The translations under genes and the position numbers were made by a program. A model generated the notes under the pieces. That model did not search any database, was not told the origin of the DNA, and saw nothing but the letters and a program-made list of their open reading frames with translations. A DNA stretch of 64,000 bases. Source: Arthrobacter bambusae (GTDB lineage: Bacteria > Actinomycetota > Actinomycetes > Actinomycetales > Micrococcaceae). The stretch lies in contig NZ_JAUSSZ010000005.1 of assembly GCF_030812595.1 (NCBI RefSeq), forward strand, positions 1 to 64,000, in the 5' to 3' direction. Positions 44,280 through 56,577 of this stretch are shown one piece after another (the stretch's first letter is position 1; the number at the start of each line of letters is the position of its first letter).

Positions 44280-45788
44280 TTAGCCTTCGACGCCGAGCTT
44301 CTCGAGGATGAGCTCGCGGACACGCCCGGCGTCGGCTTGCCCGCGGGTGGCCTTCATGACTCCGCCGACGATCGCACCGATGGCCTGCAGCTTGCCGCCG
44401 CGGATCTTTTCCGCGACGTCCGGCTGGGCCGCCAGTGCGGCGTCGATAGCCTCAAGGAGCGGGCCGTCGTCGGACACGACCGCAAGGCCGCGCTTCTCGA
44501 CGATCTCGGCCGGAGCGCCTTCGCCGGCGAGGACGCCGTCGAGCACCTGGGAGGCCATCTTGTTGTTGATCTTGCCGCTTTCGACGAGCTTGTGCAGCTC
44601 TACGATGGTCTGCGGCGTGACGCCGAGATCGGAGGGGTCGACGTCGGCCGTCTTGGCACGTCCGACAATCTCGCCCATCCACCACTTGCGGGCCACGGAA
44701 GCGCTGGCACCTGCCGCGATGGTTTCCTCGATGGAATCCATGACGCCGGCGTTCACCACATCGCGGAACTCGAGGTCCGAGTAGCCCCAGTCGGCCTGGA
44801 GGCGCTTGCGGCGGGCGGCGGGCGGCTCGGGCAGCGTGGCGCGGAGTTCTTCCACCCATTCACGGGACGCGAGGACCGGAACGAGGTCCGGCTCCGGGAA
44901 GTAGCGGTAGTCGTCGGCGTCGGACTTTGCCCGGCCCGACGTCGTCGTGCGCGTGTCTTCGTGCCAGTGGCGCGTCTCCTGGATGACCGGTTCGCCGGAC
45001 TCGAGGACGGCGGCGTGGCGCTGGATTTCGTAACGGACGGCGTGCTCGACGGCGCGCAGCGAGTTCACGTTCTTCGTCTCGGAACGGATGCCGAAACGTT
45101 CGCGGCCGTGCGGGCGCAGGGAGACGTTGGCGTCGCAACGGACGTTGCCGCGTTCCATCCTGGCGTCGGAAACGCCCAGGTTCTTGACGATTTCGCGCAC
45201 CGCGGCAACGTAGGCCTTGGCGAGCTCTGGTGCACGGCTGCCGGCGCCCTCGATCGGCTTGGTGACGATTTCCACCAACGGAACGCCCGACCGGTTGTAG
45301 TCCACCAGTGAGTAATCAGCGCCCTGGATGCGGCCCGTGGCGCCGCCCATGTGGGTGAGCTTGCCTGCGTCCTCTTCCATGTGCGCGCGCTCGATCTCCA
45401 CGCGGAACACGGTCCCGTCCTCAAGTTCGATGTCCAGGTAGCCGTCGTATGCGATGGGCTCGTCGTACTGGGAAGTCTGGAAGTTCTTCGGGGTGTCCGG
45501 GTAGAAGTAGTTCTTCCGCGCGAACCGGCAGGACTCGGCGATCTTGCAGTTCAGGGCAAGGCCGATCTTGATGGAGGACTCCACCGCCGCCTTGTTCACT
45601 ACCGGCAGGACGCCGGGCATGCCGAGGTCCACTTCGTTGACGTTGGTGTTGGGCTCGTCGCCGAAGACGTTCGGGGCGGAGGAGAACATCTTGGTCTTGG
45701 TGTTGAGCTCCACATGGACCTCGAAGCCCAGGACGGGATCGTACTTCTCCATGGCCTCTTCGAAGCTGAGGATAGCGTCGGTAGACAT
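44280..45788 (-). CDS. gatB: Asp/Glu-tRNA amidotransferase subunit B
   Basis: GatB binds the mischarged tRNA and with GatA and GatC converts Glu-tRNA-Gln or Asp-tRNA-Asn to the amide. The 502-residue protein has [48 protein letters not shown] and [23 protein letters not shown]. The C-terminal YqeY-type tail contains [19 protein letters not shown]. The ATG overlaps the gatA stop by one base, so the subunits are coupled. Confidence 0.97.
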   Translation of the reverse strand: MSTDAILSFEEAMEKYDPVLGFEVHVELNTKTKMFSSAPNVFGDEPNTNVNEVDLGMPGVLPVVNKAAVESSIKIGLALNCKIAESCRFARKNYFYPDTPKNFQTSQYDEPIAYDGYLDIELEDGTVFRVEIERAHMEEDAGKLTHMGGATGRIQGADYSLVDYNRSGVPLVEIVTKPIEGAGSRAPELAKAYVAAVREIVKNLGVSDARMERGNVRCDANVSLRPHGRERFGIRSETKNVNSLRAVEHAVRYEIQRHAAVLESGEPVIQETRHWHEDTRTTTSGRAKSDADDYRYFPEPDLVPVLASREWVEELRATLPEPPAARRKRLQADWGYSDLEFRDVVNAGVMDSIEETIAAGASASVARKWWMGEIVGRAKTADVDPSDLGVTPQTIVELHKLVESGKINNKMASQVLDGVLAGEGAPAEIVEKRGLAVVSDDGPLLEAIDAALAAQPDVAEKIRGGKLQAIGAIVGGVMKATRGQADAGRVRELILEKLGVEG

Positions 45789-47359
45789 TAGTTGGAACCT
45801 CCGGCGGAGTTGGATGCTGTACCGAGAGCTGCGTTTTTCAATTCAGGCGCCTGCGCCAGCAACGGCCCGCCCCACTTCTCTTCGAGCAAGGATTCAAGGA
45901 CAGCGCCCACGCGGTACAGGCGGGCGTCCTCCCGGGCGGGTGCCAGCAGCTGGATACCCACGGGCAGTCCGTCTTCGTCGGCGAGGCCGCCGGGCAGGGA
46001 CAGACCGGGGATGCCGGCCATGTTCGCCGGGATGGTGGCGACGTCGTTGAGGTACATGGCCAGCGGGTCGTCCAGCTTCTCCCCCAGCCTGAAGGCTGTG
46101 GTGGGAGCGGTCGGCGAGATCAGGACATCGGCCTGCGCGAATGCGGCATCGAAGTCACGCTGGATGAGCGTCCGGACCTTCTGCGCCGAGCCGTAGTAGG
46201 CGTCGTAGTAGCCGGCGCTCAGGGCGTAGGTGCCCAGGATGATGCGGCGCTTGACCTCGTCGCCGAAACCGGCCGCGCGCGTTGCGCCCATGACGCGTTC
46301 GATCGTCATGGGTCCGTCCTTCGGCAGGACACGCAAGCCGTAGCGCACGCCGTCGAACTTGGCCAGGTTGCTGGAAACCTCGGACGGCATGATCAGGTAG
46401 TAGGCGCCCAGCGCGTACTTGAAGTTGGGGCAGGAAACCTCGACGATTTCAGCGCCGGCCTCCTTGAGCAGCTCGAGGGACTCGTTGAAACGGTTCTCGA
46501 CGCCGGCCTGGTAGCCCTCGCCGTGGAGTTCCTTGACGATGCCGATCTTCATGCCCTTGACGTTGCCGGTCTTGGCTGCGGCCACGAGGGTGTCGAAGGG
46601 ATCCGTCAGGGAAGTGGAGTCGAAGGGATCGTGGCCGCCGATGACTTCCTGCAGCAAGGCGGAGTCCAGCACGGTCCGCGAAACGGGGCCGATCTGGTCC
46701 AGCGAAGACGCCATGGCGATGGCGCCGTAGCGGGAAACAGCACCATAGGTGGGCTTCATGCCAACCGTGCCGGTGACGGCGCCCGGCTGGCGGATGGATC
46801 CACCGGTGTCAGTGCCGAGGGCCAGCGGAGCTTCGAAAGCTGCGACCGCGGCCGCGGAGCCGCCGCCGGAGCCGCCGGGAATGCGGTCCAGGTCCCACGG
46901 GTTGCGGGTGGGGCCGTACGCCGAGTGCTCCGTGGAGGACCCCATGGCGAATTCGTCCAGGTTGGTCTTGCCCAGGATGGGCATCTTCGCTGCGCGCAGC
47001 TTCTTGATGACCGTGGCGTCGTAGGGGCTGTGCCAACCCTCGAGGATCTTGGAACCGGCCGTGGTGGGTTGGCCAATGGTGACGATCAGGTCCTTGACGG
47101 CGATGGGAACGCCCGCGAGTTCGTGCAGCTCTTCAGCTTCGGCACCGCCGGCGGCGCGGATCGCGTCCACCTCGGCGGCGACTGCGAGCGCCTCTTCGGC
47201 GTTGACGTGCAGGAACGCGTTGACCTGACCATCTACATCGGCGATGCGGTCCAGGTACGCCTGGGTGACCTCGACGGACGTGACCTCGCGCGCGGCGAGC
47301 TTGACGGCCAGTTGCGCTGCGGACAGGCGGATGAGTTCGGAGTTGTTCAATTCAGTCAT
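45788..47359 (-). CDS. gatA: Asp/Glu-tRNA amidotransferase subunit A
   Basis: GatA is the amidase subunit that frees ammonia from glutamine. The 523-residue protein has the Ser-cisSer-Lys triad: lysine in [10 protein letters not shown], serines in [12 protein letters not shown] and in [12 protein letters not shown]. The start [18 protein letters not shown] is four bases after gatC; a longer frame upstream lies inside gatC and is not a plausible start. Confidence 0.97.
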   Translation of the reverse strand: MTELNNSELIRLSAAQLAVKLAAREVTSVEVTQAYLDRIADVDGQVNAFLHVNAEEALAVAAEVDAIRAAGGAEAEELHELAGVPIAVKDLIVTIGQPTTAGSKILEGWHSPYDATVIKKLRAAKMPILGKTNLDEFAMGSSTEHSAYGPTRNPWDLDRIPGGSGGGSAAAVAAFEAPLALGTDTGGSIRQPGAVTGTVGMKPTYGAVSRYGAIAMASSLDQIGPVSRTVLDSALLQEVIGGHDPFDSTSLTDPFDTLVAAAKTGNVKGMKIGIVKELHGEGYQAGVENRFNESLELLKEAGAEIVEVSCPNFKYALGAYYLIMPSEVSSNLAKFDGVRYGLRVLPKDGPMTIERVMGATRAAGFGDEVKRRIILGTYALSAGYYDAYYGSAQKVRTLIQRDFDAAFAQADVLISPTAPTTAFRLGEKLDDPLAMYLNDVATIPANMAGIPGLSLPGGLADEDGLPVGIQLLAPAREDARLYRVGAVLESLLEEKWGGPLLAQAPELKNAALGTASNSAGGSN

Positions 47360-47363
47360 TCGC

Positions 47364-47660
47364 TTAGTCCTCATCCAGGATTGCCGGAACCTTGAAGCGG
47401 CCCTCGAAGGAATCCGGAGCCCCGGACAAGGCCTGCTCGGCAGTGAACGTGTGGCCCACGACGTCCTCACGGAACACGTTGCTCAACGGAATCGGGTGGG
47501 ACGTAGCCGGGACATCGTCCCCGGCGGCTTCGCTGACGGACTTCACCGAATCCACGATGACGGCGAGCTCGCCGGCCATCCTGTCCAGCTCTTCGGCACT
47601 CATTTCAATGTGAGCAAGACGCGCAAGATGCGCGACGTCGTCACGGTTGATCGCAGCCAT
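47364..47660 (-). CDS. gatC: Asp/Glu-tRNA amidotransferase subunit C
   Basis: GatC is a 98-residue structural subunit that stabilises GatA and GatB. The N-terminal [32 protein letters not shown] and the C-terminal MREDV-like [33 protein letters not shown] are characteristic. It heads gatCAB. GCAGGGGAGA precedes the ATG. Confidence 0.95.
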   Translation of the reverse strand: MAAINRDDVAHLARLAHIEMSAEELDRMAGELAVIVDSVKSVSEAAGDDVPATSHPIPLSNVFREDVVGHTFTAEQALSGAPDSFEGRFKVPAILDED

Positions 47661-47868
47661 GGATCTCCCCTGCAAAGTTCAAATGGTTTTCCGGACTAGT
47701 CTACGTTGGTTGGGCGCACTCCCCGGCGCCCGTGTCCGGGGTCGGCTTCCGGCGCCGGACCGGACGGATCCTTTGGCTGCTCGCTCCTTCGTCGCTTAGA
47801 CGCAGCCGGCAGGATGTCCGGCTCCGTCCCCGATGTGCCCCGATCACGTTGCGCCTGCCACAACAAAG

Positions 47869-47909
47869 CGAGACGGCAGGGTGCGGACCATTTGCACTCT
47901 GCCGTCTCG
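47869..47909. terminator. Bidirectional terminator after the citrate transporter gene
   Basis: A 16-bp stem (47869-47884 with 47894-47909) contains one G-U pair and closes a 9-nt loop. T-rich stretches follow on both strands (TTGTCTTTTA on plus, CTTTGTTG on minus). It lies just beyond the leftward transporter stop. Confidence 0.88.
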
Positions 47910-47926
47910 GTTGTCTTTTAGTGGGG

Positions 47927-49384
47927 TTACCCGATGCCGATTGCTCCTGTCAGCATGCCGACCGCGAGCATGACTACCGAGATGACCGCCGTGCGCCACA
48001 GGACCTTCTTGTGGTGGTCGCCGAGTTCTACCTTGGCCAGGGAAACCAAGAGCAGGATGGCAGGGACCAGGGGGCTCTGGAGATGGAAGGGCTGGCCGGT
48101 GATGGAGGCGCGGGCCATTTCCGCGCCGCTGATGCCATAGTGCGCGGCGGTTTCGCTCAGGACCGGCAGGACCCCGAAGTAGAAGGCGTCGTTGCTCATG
48201 AAGAACGTCATCGGGATGCTGAGCAGGCCGGTGATGACGGCCATGAACGGACCCATCTCGGCAGGGATGATGTGGACCAGCCACGCGGACATTTCCTTGA
48301 CCATGCCGGTGCCGTTAAGGACACCCGTGAGGACAGCCGCGGCCATGACCATGCTGACCACGGCCACGATGGACGGCGCGTGGGCCACTAGTTGCGCTCC
48401 CTGTTCCTTGACCATGGGAAAATTCACCAGCAGGGCAATTGCGGAACCCACCATGAAGACGTAAGGCAACGGCACCAGGTTGGCCACGAGCATGACCATG
48501 ACAGCGACCGTCAGGCCGAGGTTGAACCAGAAGAGCTTCGGGCGCAGGGTCTTGCGGTTGGGATCGAGTGCGGTGTCGGTCAAGCCGGTGTCGGCGAGGT
48601 CGACCAGGGTTTTGGTGCTTTCCAAGAGTCCGACGCCGGCGCCTGGCTTAGCGGCGGCGCCGCCCGAGGACCCAGCACCAGAGGAACCGGCGCCCGTGCC
48701 GCCGCGGCGCGCTCCGCCGTCGAACACGTCACCGGCGTCGGCGACGTCGCCCCAGATCTCGGGAACCGCGGCGCGGAGCCGGTTGCGTTCCTGCAGGCCC
48801 AACAGCCAGGAGAACACGAAGACGACAACAAGGCCCGCAATGAGGGACGGCACCATGGGAACGAACACGTCGTTGACGTCGACCTTGAGGGCAGTGGCCG
48901 CCCGGGCGGTGGGACCACCCCACGGCAGGATGTTCATGGTGCCGTTTGCCAGGCCGGCCACGCAGGTCAGGACCACGGGGCTCATCTTCAAACGGAGGTA
49001 CACGGGCAGCATCGCTGCGGTGGTGAGGATGAAGGTCGTGGAGCCGTCACCATCGAGGGATACCGCGGCAGCCAGGATGGCGGTGCCCAAGACGACTTTG
49101 GCTGGGTCGTTGCCGAGCTTGCGGAGAATGAACTTCACGAGAGGGTCGAACAGGCCGACGTCGATCATGAGTCCGAAATACACGATCGCGAACATCAGGA
49201 GGGCGGCCGTGGACGTCATGGACTTCATCGAGTCCATCACCATGCCTCCGATGCCAAGACCGGCACCGGCAAACAGGCCGAAAATAGTGGGAACGATGAT
49301 CAGCGCCAGAACGGGCGTCAACTTCTTTGTCATGATCAGGACCATGAACACCGCAATCATTGCGAATCCAAGCAATACCAGCAC
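47927..49384 (-). CDS. CitMHS-family citrate:metal symporter
   Basis: The 485-residue membrane protein has about twelve spans and the CitMHS pattern: AVFMVLIMTKKLTPVLALIIVPTIFGLFAGAG, ILAAAVSLDGDGSTTFILTTAAMLPVYLRLKMSP and NILPWGGPTARAATAL. Family members import citrate in complex with a divalent metal. A poorly conserved Gly/Ser/Ala-rich cytoplasmic loop of about 45 residues lies in the middle. A CitA/CitB-type system diverges from it, which supports citrate or a related tricarboxylate as substrate and inducer. Confidence 0.92.
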   Translation of the reverse strand: MLVLLGFAMIAVFMVLIMTKKLTPVLALIIVPTIFGLFAGAGLGIGGMVMDSMKSMTSTAALLMFAIVYFGLMIDVGLFDPLVKFILRKLGNDPAKVVLGTAILAAAVSLDGDGSTTFILTTAAMLPVYLRLKMSPVVLTCVAGLANGTMNILPWGGPTARAATALKVDVNDVFVPMVPSLIAGLVVVFVFSWLLGLQERNRLRAAVPEIWGDVADAGDVFDGGARRGGTGAGSSGAGSSGGAAAKPGAGVGLLESTKTLVDLADTGLTDTALDPNRKTLRPKLFWFNLGLTVAVMVMLVANLVPLPYVFMVGSAIALLVNFPMVKEQGAQLVAHAPSIVAVVSMVMAAAVLTGVLNGTGMVKEMSAWLVHIIPAEMGPFMAVITGLLSIPMTFFMSNDAFYFGVLPVLSETAAHYGISGAEMARASITGQPFHLQSPLVPAILLLVSLAKVELGDHHKKVLWRTAVISVVMLAVGMLTGAIGIG

Positions 49385-49409
49385 AGCCGGCTCCTTACTA
49401 CAGTGAACG

Positions 49410-49429
49410 GCATCACGTCGATGTGATGC
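49410..49429. promoter_or_regulatory. Palindrome in the citrate transporter/sensor intergenic region
   Basis: GCATCAC-N6-GTGATGC is a perfect palindrome 26 bases upstream of the transporter start. It could be a site for the CitB-like regulator or another repressor. A second, smaller palindrome (GAGCA-N3-TGCTC, 49503-49515) lies toward the kinase gene. Confidence 0.45.
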
Positions 49430-49612
49430 GCGATACAGAACGTATAGTGGCGGCGCTTACGGCAAGGTGTTTGCGGGATTTGATTGGCATAGTGCTGATT
49501 GAGAGCATTTTGCTCATTCTGCTCAATGCTTCAATGGAGATGTAGACCTTGAAGTGAAGCGCCGCTGCTTGCCCCGCTCCAGCCGGCCCTTCCCGCATCG
49601 GAAGGAGGCAGG

Positions 49613-51442
49613 ATGCCCAGGCTTGCCGTCCGGTTCTCGACGCAGACACTGCTCCTTCAGCTCGGCGTCGTCCTCCTGGTGGTGCTGCTCAGCGGCAGCG
49701 TCCATGCGTGGCTCGTCTATGGCCGGATCGGCACAGAGGCGGAGAACCAGGCGCTGACCTTGGCGCGAACGGTGGCTTCGGATCCGGCGATCCGAAGCCA
49801 GGTCGAAGCCATCAGCAAAGAGGCAGGAACCCCGCCCGCTGCAGTTCTCGCGGCCGGACCCATCCAAGCCGCTGCCGAGGCTGCCCGGAGCCGCACGGGT
49901 GCATTGTTCGTGGTGGTCACGGACGAGACGGGCCTGCGGCTCGCCCACCCGGACCAAGCCCGGCTCGGCGAACGGGTCAGCACCGACCCCTCGGATGCCC
50001 TCTCCGGGAAGGAAATCACCACCCGGAACACCGGAACCCTGGGACCGTCCGCGGGCGCCAAGGTTCCCGTGTACGCGCCAGGTTCCGCAGCCACGGTGGT
50101 GGGCGAGATAAGCGTCGGCTACTCCATGGAGACTCTGGGCCAGAGCCTTGCCGAGGACATCGTGCCGATTGCGCTGACCGCGGCCGGCTCCCTGGTTGCC
50201 GGCGTTCTCGCGTCCTTCCTCCTGCGTCGTCGCTTGCAACGCCTGACCCTGGGCATGGAACCCGAAGAGATCAGTACCCTCGTCCATGACCAGGTTGCCG
50301 TGCTTCAAGGCGTGGACGACGGCGTGATCGGCATTTCCGCCGATGGCCGCATCACCGTCTTCAATGCCGCGGCCCGGCGGCTGCTGGGCATGCCGGAAGC
50401 ACCGGGAACCCCCGGCTCCCCCAGGACGGGCTCCCCCGCAACGGGAGGCAGCGACTATGCCGGCTCGGATTTGGCCGGCACTGACTTGACCGGCACTGAC
50501 TGGGAAAGGGCCGCCGTCCCGGCGCAGCTGAAGGCCCTCACCCAACCTTCCGCGCACGACGCCGAAGCCGTGGAAATCGTGGCGGGCGGCCGGGTCCTGG
50601 TCGCCAACGCCCGCAAGGCGCTGCACCGCAAGGAGGATCTCGGCTGGGTGGTCATGCTCAGGGATCGCACCGAGCTGCAGCAACTGACACGCCAGCTCGA
50701 CGCGGTGGGCACGATGTCCGCCGCGCTCCGGGTCCAACGCCACGAATTCGCGAACCAGCTCCACACGATCGCCGGTTTCATGAGCATCGGTCAACACGGC
50801 CAGGCCAAAGACTACCTCGCCAGGATCTCCGCCACTGGGCCCTTGAAGTTTCCTGTCCAACAAGCCGAGCTTCTTCAGGATCCTTATCTGCAGGCCTTCG
50901 TCGGCGCGAAAAGCGTGGAAGCGGATGAGCGAGGGGTGTCATTGCGGATCGGCCCGGAGACCCTGGTGCGGGAGCACGTCACCGAACCACAGGACGTCAC
51001 CACGGTCCTTGGCAACCTGATCGACAACGCTGTCAACGCCGCCGTCGCCGGCTCTTCGGCGAAACGTTGGGTGGAGCTTGAGCTGCTCGACGAACCGGGG
51101 CCCGACGACGGCACGCTACACATCGTCGTCGCGGACTCCGGCGACGGCCTGGGCGGTATCGAGCCCGATAGGGTTTTCGTGGAAGGATTCACGACGGCGG
51201 AGCCCGCCGAGGGCGGTATCGCCAAGGCGGGCGGGCAGGGACTGGGCCTTGCGCTAGTGCGGCAAATCGCCCGGCGTCGGGGTGGAGATGTGCGGGTCCT
51301 GGAACCAGGCTCCCCCGGCGGTCCTGGCGCCGTCTTCATGGCCACGATGCCGAACGTCACCGGTACGCCGGACGATAACCCGCCGGCGGAACGCGCCGCA
51401 GCCTCAGCCGAACCCTCCGAACGCAAGGAAGGACGCCAGTGA
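49613..51442 (+). CDS. CitA/DcuS-type sensor histidine kinase
   Basis: The 609-residue kinase has a membrane span at about residues 13-35, an extracytoplasmic ligand domain to about 180, and a second span at about 183-205. A PAS domain (VHDQVAVLQGVDDGVIGISADGRITVFNAAARRLLG) follows. The histidine box VQRHEFANQLHTI places the phosphoacceptor at H377, and the ATPase domain has LGNLIDNAVNAA, DSGDGLGG and GGQGLGLALVRQIARRRGG. A Ser/Gly/Thr-Asp-rich insertion (about residues 265-297) interrupts the PAS region. AAGGAGG precedes the ATG. It should sense citrate or another tricarboxylate for the transporter opposite. Confidence 0.94.
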   Translation: MPRLAVRFSTQTLLLQLGVVLLVVLLSGSVHAWLVYGRIGTEAENQALTLARTVASDPAIRSQVEAISKEAGTPPAAVLAAGPIQAAAEAARSRTGALFVVVTDETGLRLAHPDQARLGERVSTDPSDALSGKEITTRNTGTLGPSAGAKVPVYAPGSAATVVGEISVGYSMETLGQSLAEDIVPIALTAAGSLVAGVLASFLLRRRLQRLTLGMEPEEISTLVHDQVAVLQGVDDGVIGISADGRITVFNAAARRLLGMPEAPGTPGSPRTGSPATGGSDYAGSDLAGTDLTGTDWERAAVPAQLKALTQPSAHDAEAVEIVAGGRVLVANARKALHRKEDLGWVVMLRDRTELQQLTRQLDAVGTMSAALRVQRHEFANQLHTIAGFMSIGQHGQAKDYLARISATGPLKFPVQQAELLQDPYLQAFVGAKSVEADERGVSLRIGPETLVREHVTEPQDVTTVLGNLIDNAVNAAVAGSSAKRWVELELLDEPGPDDGTLHIVVADSGDGLGGIEPDRVFVEGFTTAEPAEGGIAKAGGQGLGLALVRQIARRRGGDVRVLEPGSPGGPGAVFMATMPNVTGTPDDNPPAERAAASAEPSERKEGRQ

Positions 51443-52113
51443 GCGAAGACTTCAGGGTGTTGATTGTGGATGACGATTTCCACGTCGCGAAGCTCCATGC
51501 CGCCTACGTGGACTCCGTGGCCGGTTTCCTTGCCCTGGCCCCGGTGGGATCCACGGCGCAGGCGCTGCAGTCCGTGCACAGCCTGCGGCCGGACCTTGTG
51601 TTGCTGGACGTTTACCTGCCGGACGGTTCGGGCCTGGACCTCCTGGGGCAACTCGATGTGGATGCCATGATGCTGACTGCGGCGTCGGACGCCGTGTCCA
51701 TCAGGACGGCGCTACGCCGCGGGGCCTTGGCTTATCTCTTGAAGCCGTTCACAGCGGAATCACTATCGCAGCAACTGCGTTCCTATGCCCGTTACCGGCG
51801 CCTTCTCGGCCGGCAGCACGCCGTGGACCAGGACACGATCGAACGGGCCAAGCGAGCGCTCATAGCCGGTGACGTGGCGCCGTCGGGAAAGCCGCGTTCG
51901 GCCACCGAAGCCTCGGTACTGGAATCCCTGGCACCCGGGGAGCAATACTCGGCCACCGAAGTGGCGGAACGCGTGGGCGTCTCACGCGCCACTGCGCAAC
52001 GGTACCTGTCGTCGCTGGCCGATGATGGCGCCGTCGAGATCCAACTGCGCTACGGCAGCACCGGCCGCCCGGAACACCGCTACGGCGTCCCCTCGCGAGC
52101 TGGCAGTAAATGA
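51439..52113 (+). CDS. CitB-type response regulator
   Basis: The 224-residue protein has a receiver domain with DDD at residues 11-13 and the phosphoacceptor D57 in LLDVYLPDG. The C-terminal helix-turn-helix is ATEVAERVGVSRATAQRYLSSLADDG, the CitB/DcuR arrangement. Its start overlaps the kinase stop by four bases. It probably activates the divergent CitMHS gene. Confidence 0.94.
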   Translation: MSEDFRVLIVDDDFHVAKLHAAYVDSVAGFLALAPVGSTAQALQSVHSLRPDLVLLDVYLPDGSGLDLLGQLDVDAMMLTAASDAVSIRTALRRGALAYLLKPFTAESLSQQLRSYARYRRLLGRQHAVDQDTIERAKRALIAGDVAPSGKPRSATEASVLESLAPGEQYSATEVAERVGVSRATAQRYLSSLADDGAVEIQLRYGSTGRPEHRYGVPSRAGSK

Positions 52114-52154
52114 CCCCTCCCGTCGATTTTGAGGGCATCTACTGCCAGTTCGCG
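52094..52154. terminator. Bidirectional terminator between citB-like and ridA genes
   Basis: A 15-bp stem (52094-52108 with 52140-52154) contains one G-U pair and overlaps the CitB-like stop codon. An inner CCCTC/GAGGG stem (52115-52119 with 52131-52135) extends it. It serves two convergent genes. Confidence 0.8.
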
Positions 52155-52169
52155 CATAGCCTGGGCTGA

Positions 52170-52562
52170 TTAGGCGCTCTTCTGGGCTACCAGTTCGATT
52201 TCGACCAGCATTTCCGGGTCGAGGAACGGCAGGACGTGAACCAGGGAAAGGGTGGGACGGATCTCGCCGAAGACCTCTCCGTGCGCGCGGCCGGCGTCTT
52301 CCCACTTGCTGATGTCTGTCAGGTAAAGCTTGGACTGCACGACATCCTCATAGGCGAACCCGGCGTCTTCCAGGACCGTGCCCAGTTTTTCGAGGATGTA
52401 CTTGGTCTGCGAATAGAAGTCGTCGCCGACGATCGTGTTTTTGCCGTCAACGACACCGCTCGCCGCCGTGGCCGAAATGAAGAGTGTGTTGTCCACCTGG
52501 ACCGCACGGGAGTATCCAAGGGTCTGTTCCCAGACCGAGCCCGTGCCGAATGTCTTGCGCAT
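52170..52562 (-). CDS. RidA/YjgF-family protein
   Basis: The 130-residue protein belongs to the RidA superfamily, whose members hydrolyse reactive enamines or imines made by PLP enzymes. RAVQVDNTLFISATAASGVVD starts the fold, YEDVVQSKLYLTDISKWEDAGRAHGEVFGEIRPTLSLVHVLPFLDPEMLVEIELVA ends it. The highly conserved RidA arginine (RPxR) is not present: the site reads RPTLSLVHV. It may belong to another RidA subgroup with different activity. GAAAGG precedes the ATG. Confidence 0.85.
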   Translation of the reverse strand: MRKTFGTGSVWEQTLGYSRAVQVDNTLFISATAASGVVDGKNTIVGDDFYSQTKYILEKLGTVLEDAGFAYEDVVQSKLYLTDISKWEDAGRAHGEVFGEIRPTLSLVHVLPFLDPEMLVEIELVAQKSA

Positions 52563-52619
52563 GCCGCGCCTTTCTCGGTTTCCGCACCCGGCCCGATGGC
52601 CGGGGTTTACGAGGAAACT

Positions 52620-53132
52620 TTATGGCTGGCGGACGTCCTGCCGGTAAACGAACAGCTTTATGTCGGTCCCGGGAACAAACCAATCACGGTCCGGTTCGCG
52701 CTCGAATCCGGTCTTCGCGTAGAGGGCATTGGCGCTTTCCCAGGTAGCCCCTGTCGTGAGGGAAACGGCGTTGATGCCATCCAGGGAGCGGGCTTGGTCG
52801 ACTACCGCCTGAACAAGGGCGCGGCCCGCGCCGGAACGCTGGACCTGGGGATCAACTACCAAGGTGCGCATTTCGAGTTCGTCCGGAAGGCCAATGTCCG
52901 AGAAATCGCCTCCGGCCTTCGCTGACGTGACGGAACCGATAACCTGGCCATCGCGCTCGGCGACGAATATGTCGGCATGCCGGGCGCGGCCGGCCACGTC
53001 GCGCAGCTTCTCAAGGTATGGGTGATCCGGGCTGCCATAGTAGCCAGCGGTCACGTAAGACGCCATCGTGATACGGGCTACGTCGTCGTAGTCTTCGGGC
53101 AGGGCGGGACGGACGGTAATCTGCGAATGCAC
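52620..53132 (-). CDS. GNAT-family N-acetyltransferase
   Basis: The 170-residue protein has one GNAT domain: ITVRPALPEDYDDVARI, LEMRTLVVDPQVQRSGAGRALVQAVVDQAR (acetyl-CoA loop) and LYAKTGFEREPDRDWF. The acceptor is unknown. The GTG start is followed by HSQITVRP. The 320-base gap upstream holds the opposed 32-bp repeat arrays, so the promoter must lie within or near them. Confidence 0.88.
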   Translation of the reverse strand: MHSQITVRPALPEDYDDVARITMASYVTAGYYGSPDHPYLEKLRDVAGRARHADIFVAERDGQVIGSVTSAKAGGDFSDIGLPDELEMRTLVVDPQVQRSGAGRALVQAVVDQARSLDGINAVSLTTGATWESANALYAKTGFEREPDRDWFVPGTDIKLFVYRQDVRQP

Positions 53133-53210
53133 TGATCCATGCTAGTCGGGTCCACGGGGATCGAAGCGCCAAAGCGGCGTTTCCGTGACCGAACTATCAC
53201 GCCCGACCGG

Positions 53211-53286
53211 ACGCTCGCGCAGATCCGCACCCCAATTCCCAAACGCTCGCTCACATCCGCACCCCAATCCCCAAACGCTCGCTCAG
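53211..53286 (-). repeat. 32-bp-period repeat array 1
   Basis: Read on the minus strand, a 12-bp core close to GTGAGCGAGCGT occurs at 53211-53222, 53243-53254 and 53275-53286, spaced exactly 32 bases. The two 20-bp linkers are nearly identical (TTGGGGATTGGGGTGCGGAT type). 32 is not a multiple of three and no gene spans it. Confidence 0.9.
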
Positions 53287-53335
53287 ATAAAACGGAGTCG
53301 CTCACCAGGGCCTGACGAGGGTCGACTCTCCGGCC

Positions 53336-53450
53336 GTGACCGAGCGTCGCCCGAAAAGCCGCCACAAGTGACCGAGCGTCGCGGGAAAAGCCGCCACACG
53401 TGACCGAGCGTCGCCCGAAAAGCCGCCACAAGTGACCGAGCGTCGCCCGG
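53336..53450 (+). repeat. 32-bp-period repeat array 2
   Basis: On the plus strand GTGACCGAGCGT starts at 53336, 53368, 53400 and 53432, again exactly 32 bases apart. The 20-bp linkers (CGCCCGAAAAGCCGCCACAA type) are nearly identical to each other but unlike those of array 1. The last copy is cut short after the core, next to the IMPase gene stop. Confidence 0.92.
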
Positions 53451-53452
53451 GG

Positions 53453-56550
<3,098 letters not shown>

Positions 56551-56577
56551 TTAGGGCCGCCGGGCAACTAGTTGCAC

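Noticed and set aside
53078..53431. 117-codon minus-strand frame across the 32-bp arrays
   Set aside because: It runs through repeats whose 32-bp period shifts frame, and it overlaps the acetyltransferase gene start.
53211..53450. CRISPR array
   Set aside because: The repeated core is only 12 bp, the linkers within an array are alike rather than unique, and no cas gene is present.
56564..56575. GCAACTAGTTGC palindrome downstream of the Pro-rich protein gene
   Set aside because: Perfect but short, and not at a promoter; no function can be supported.
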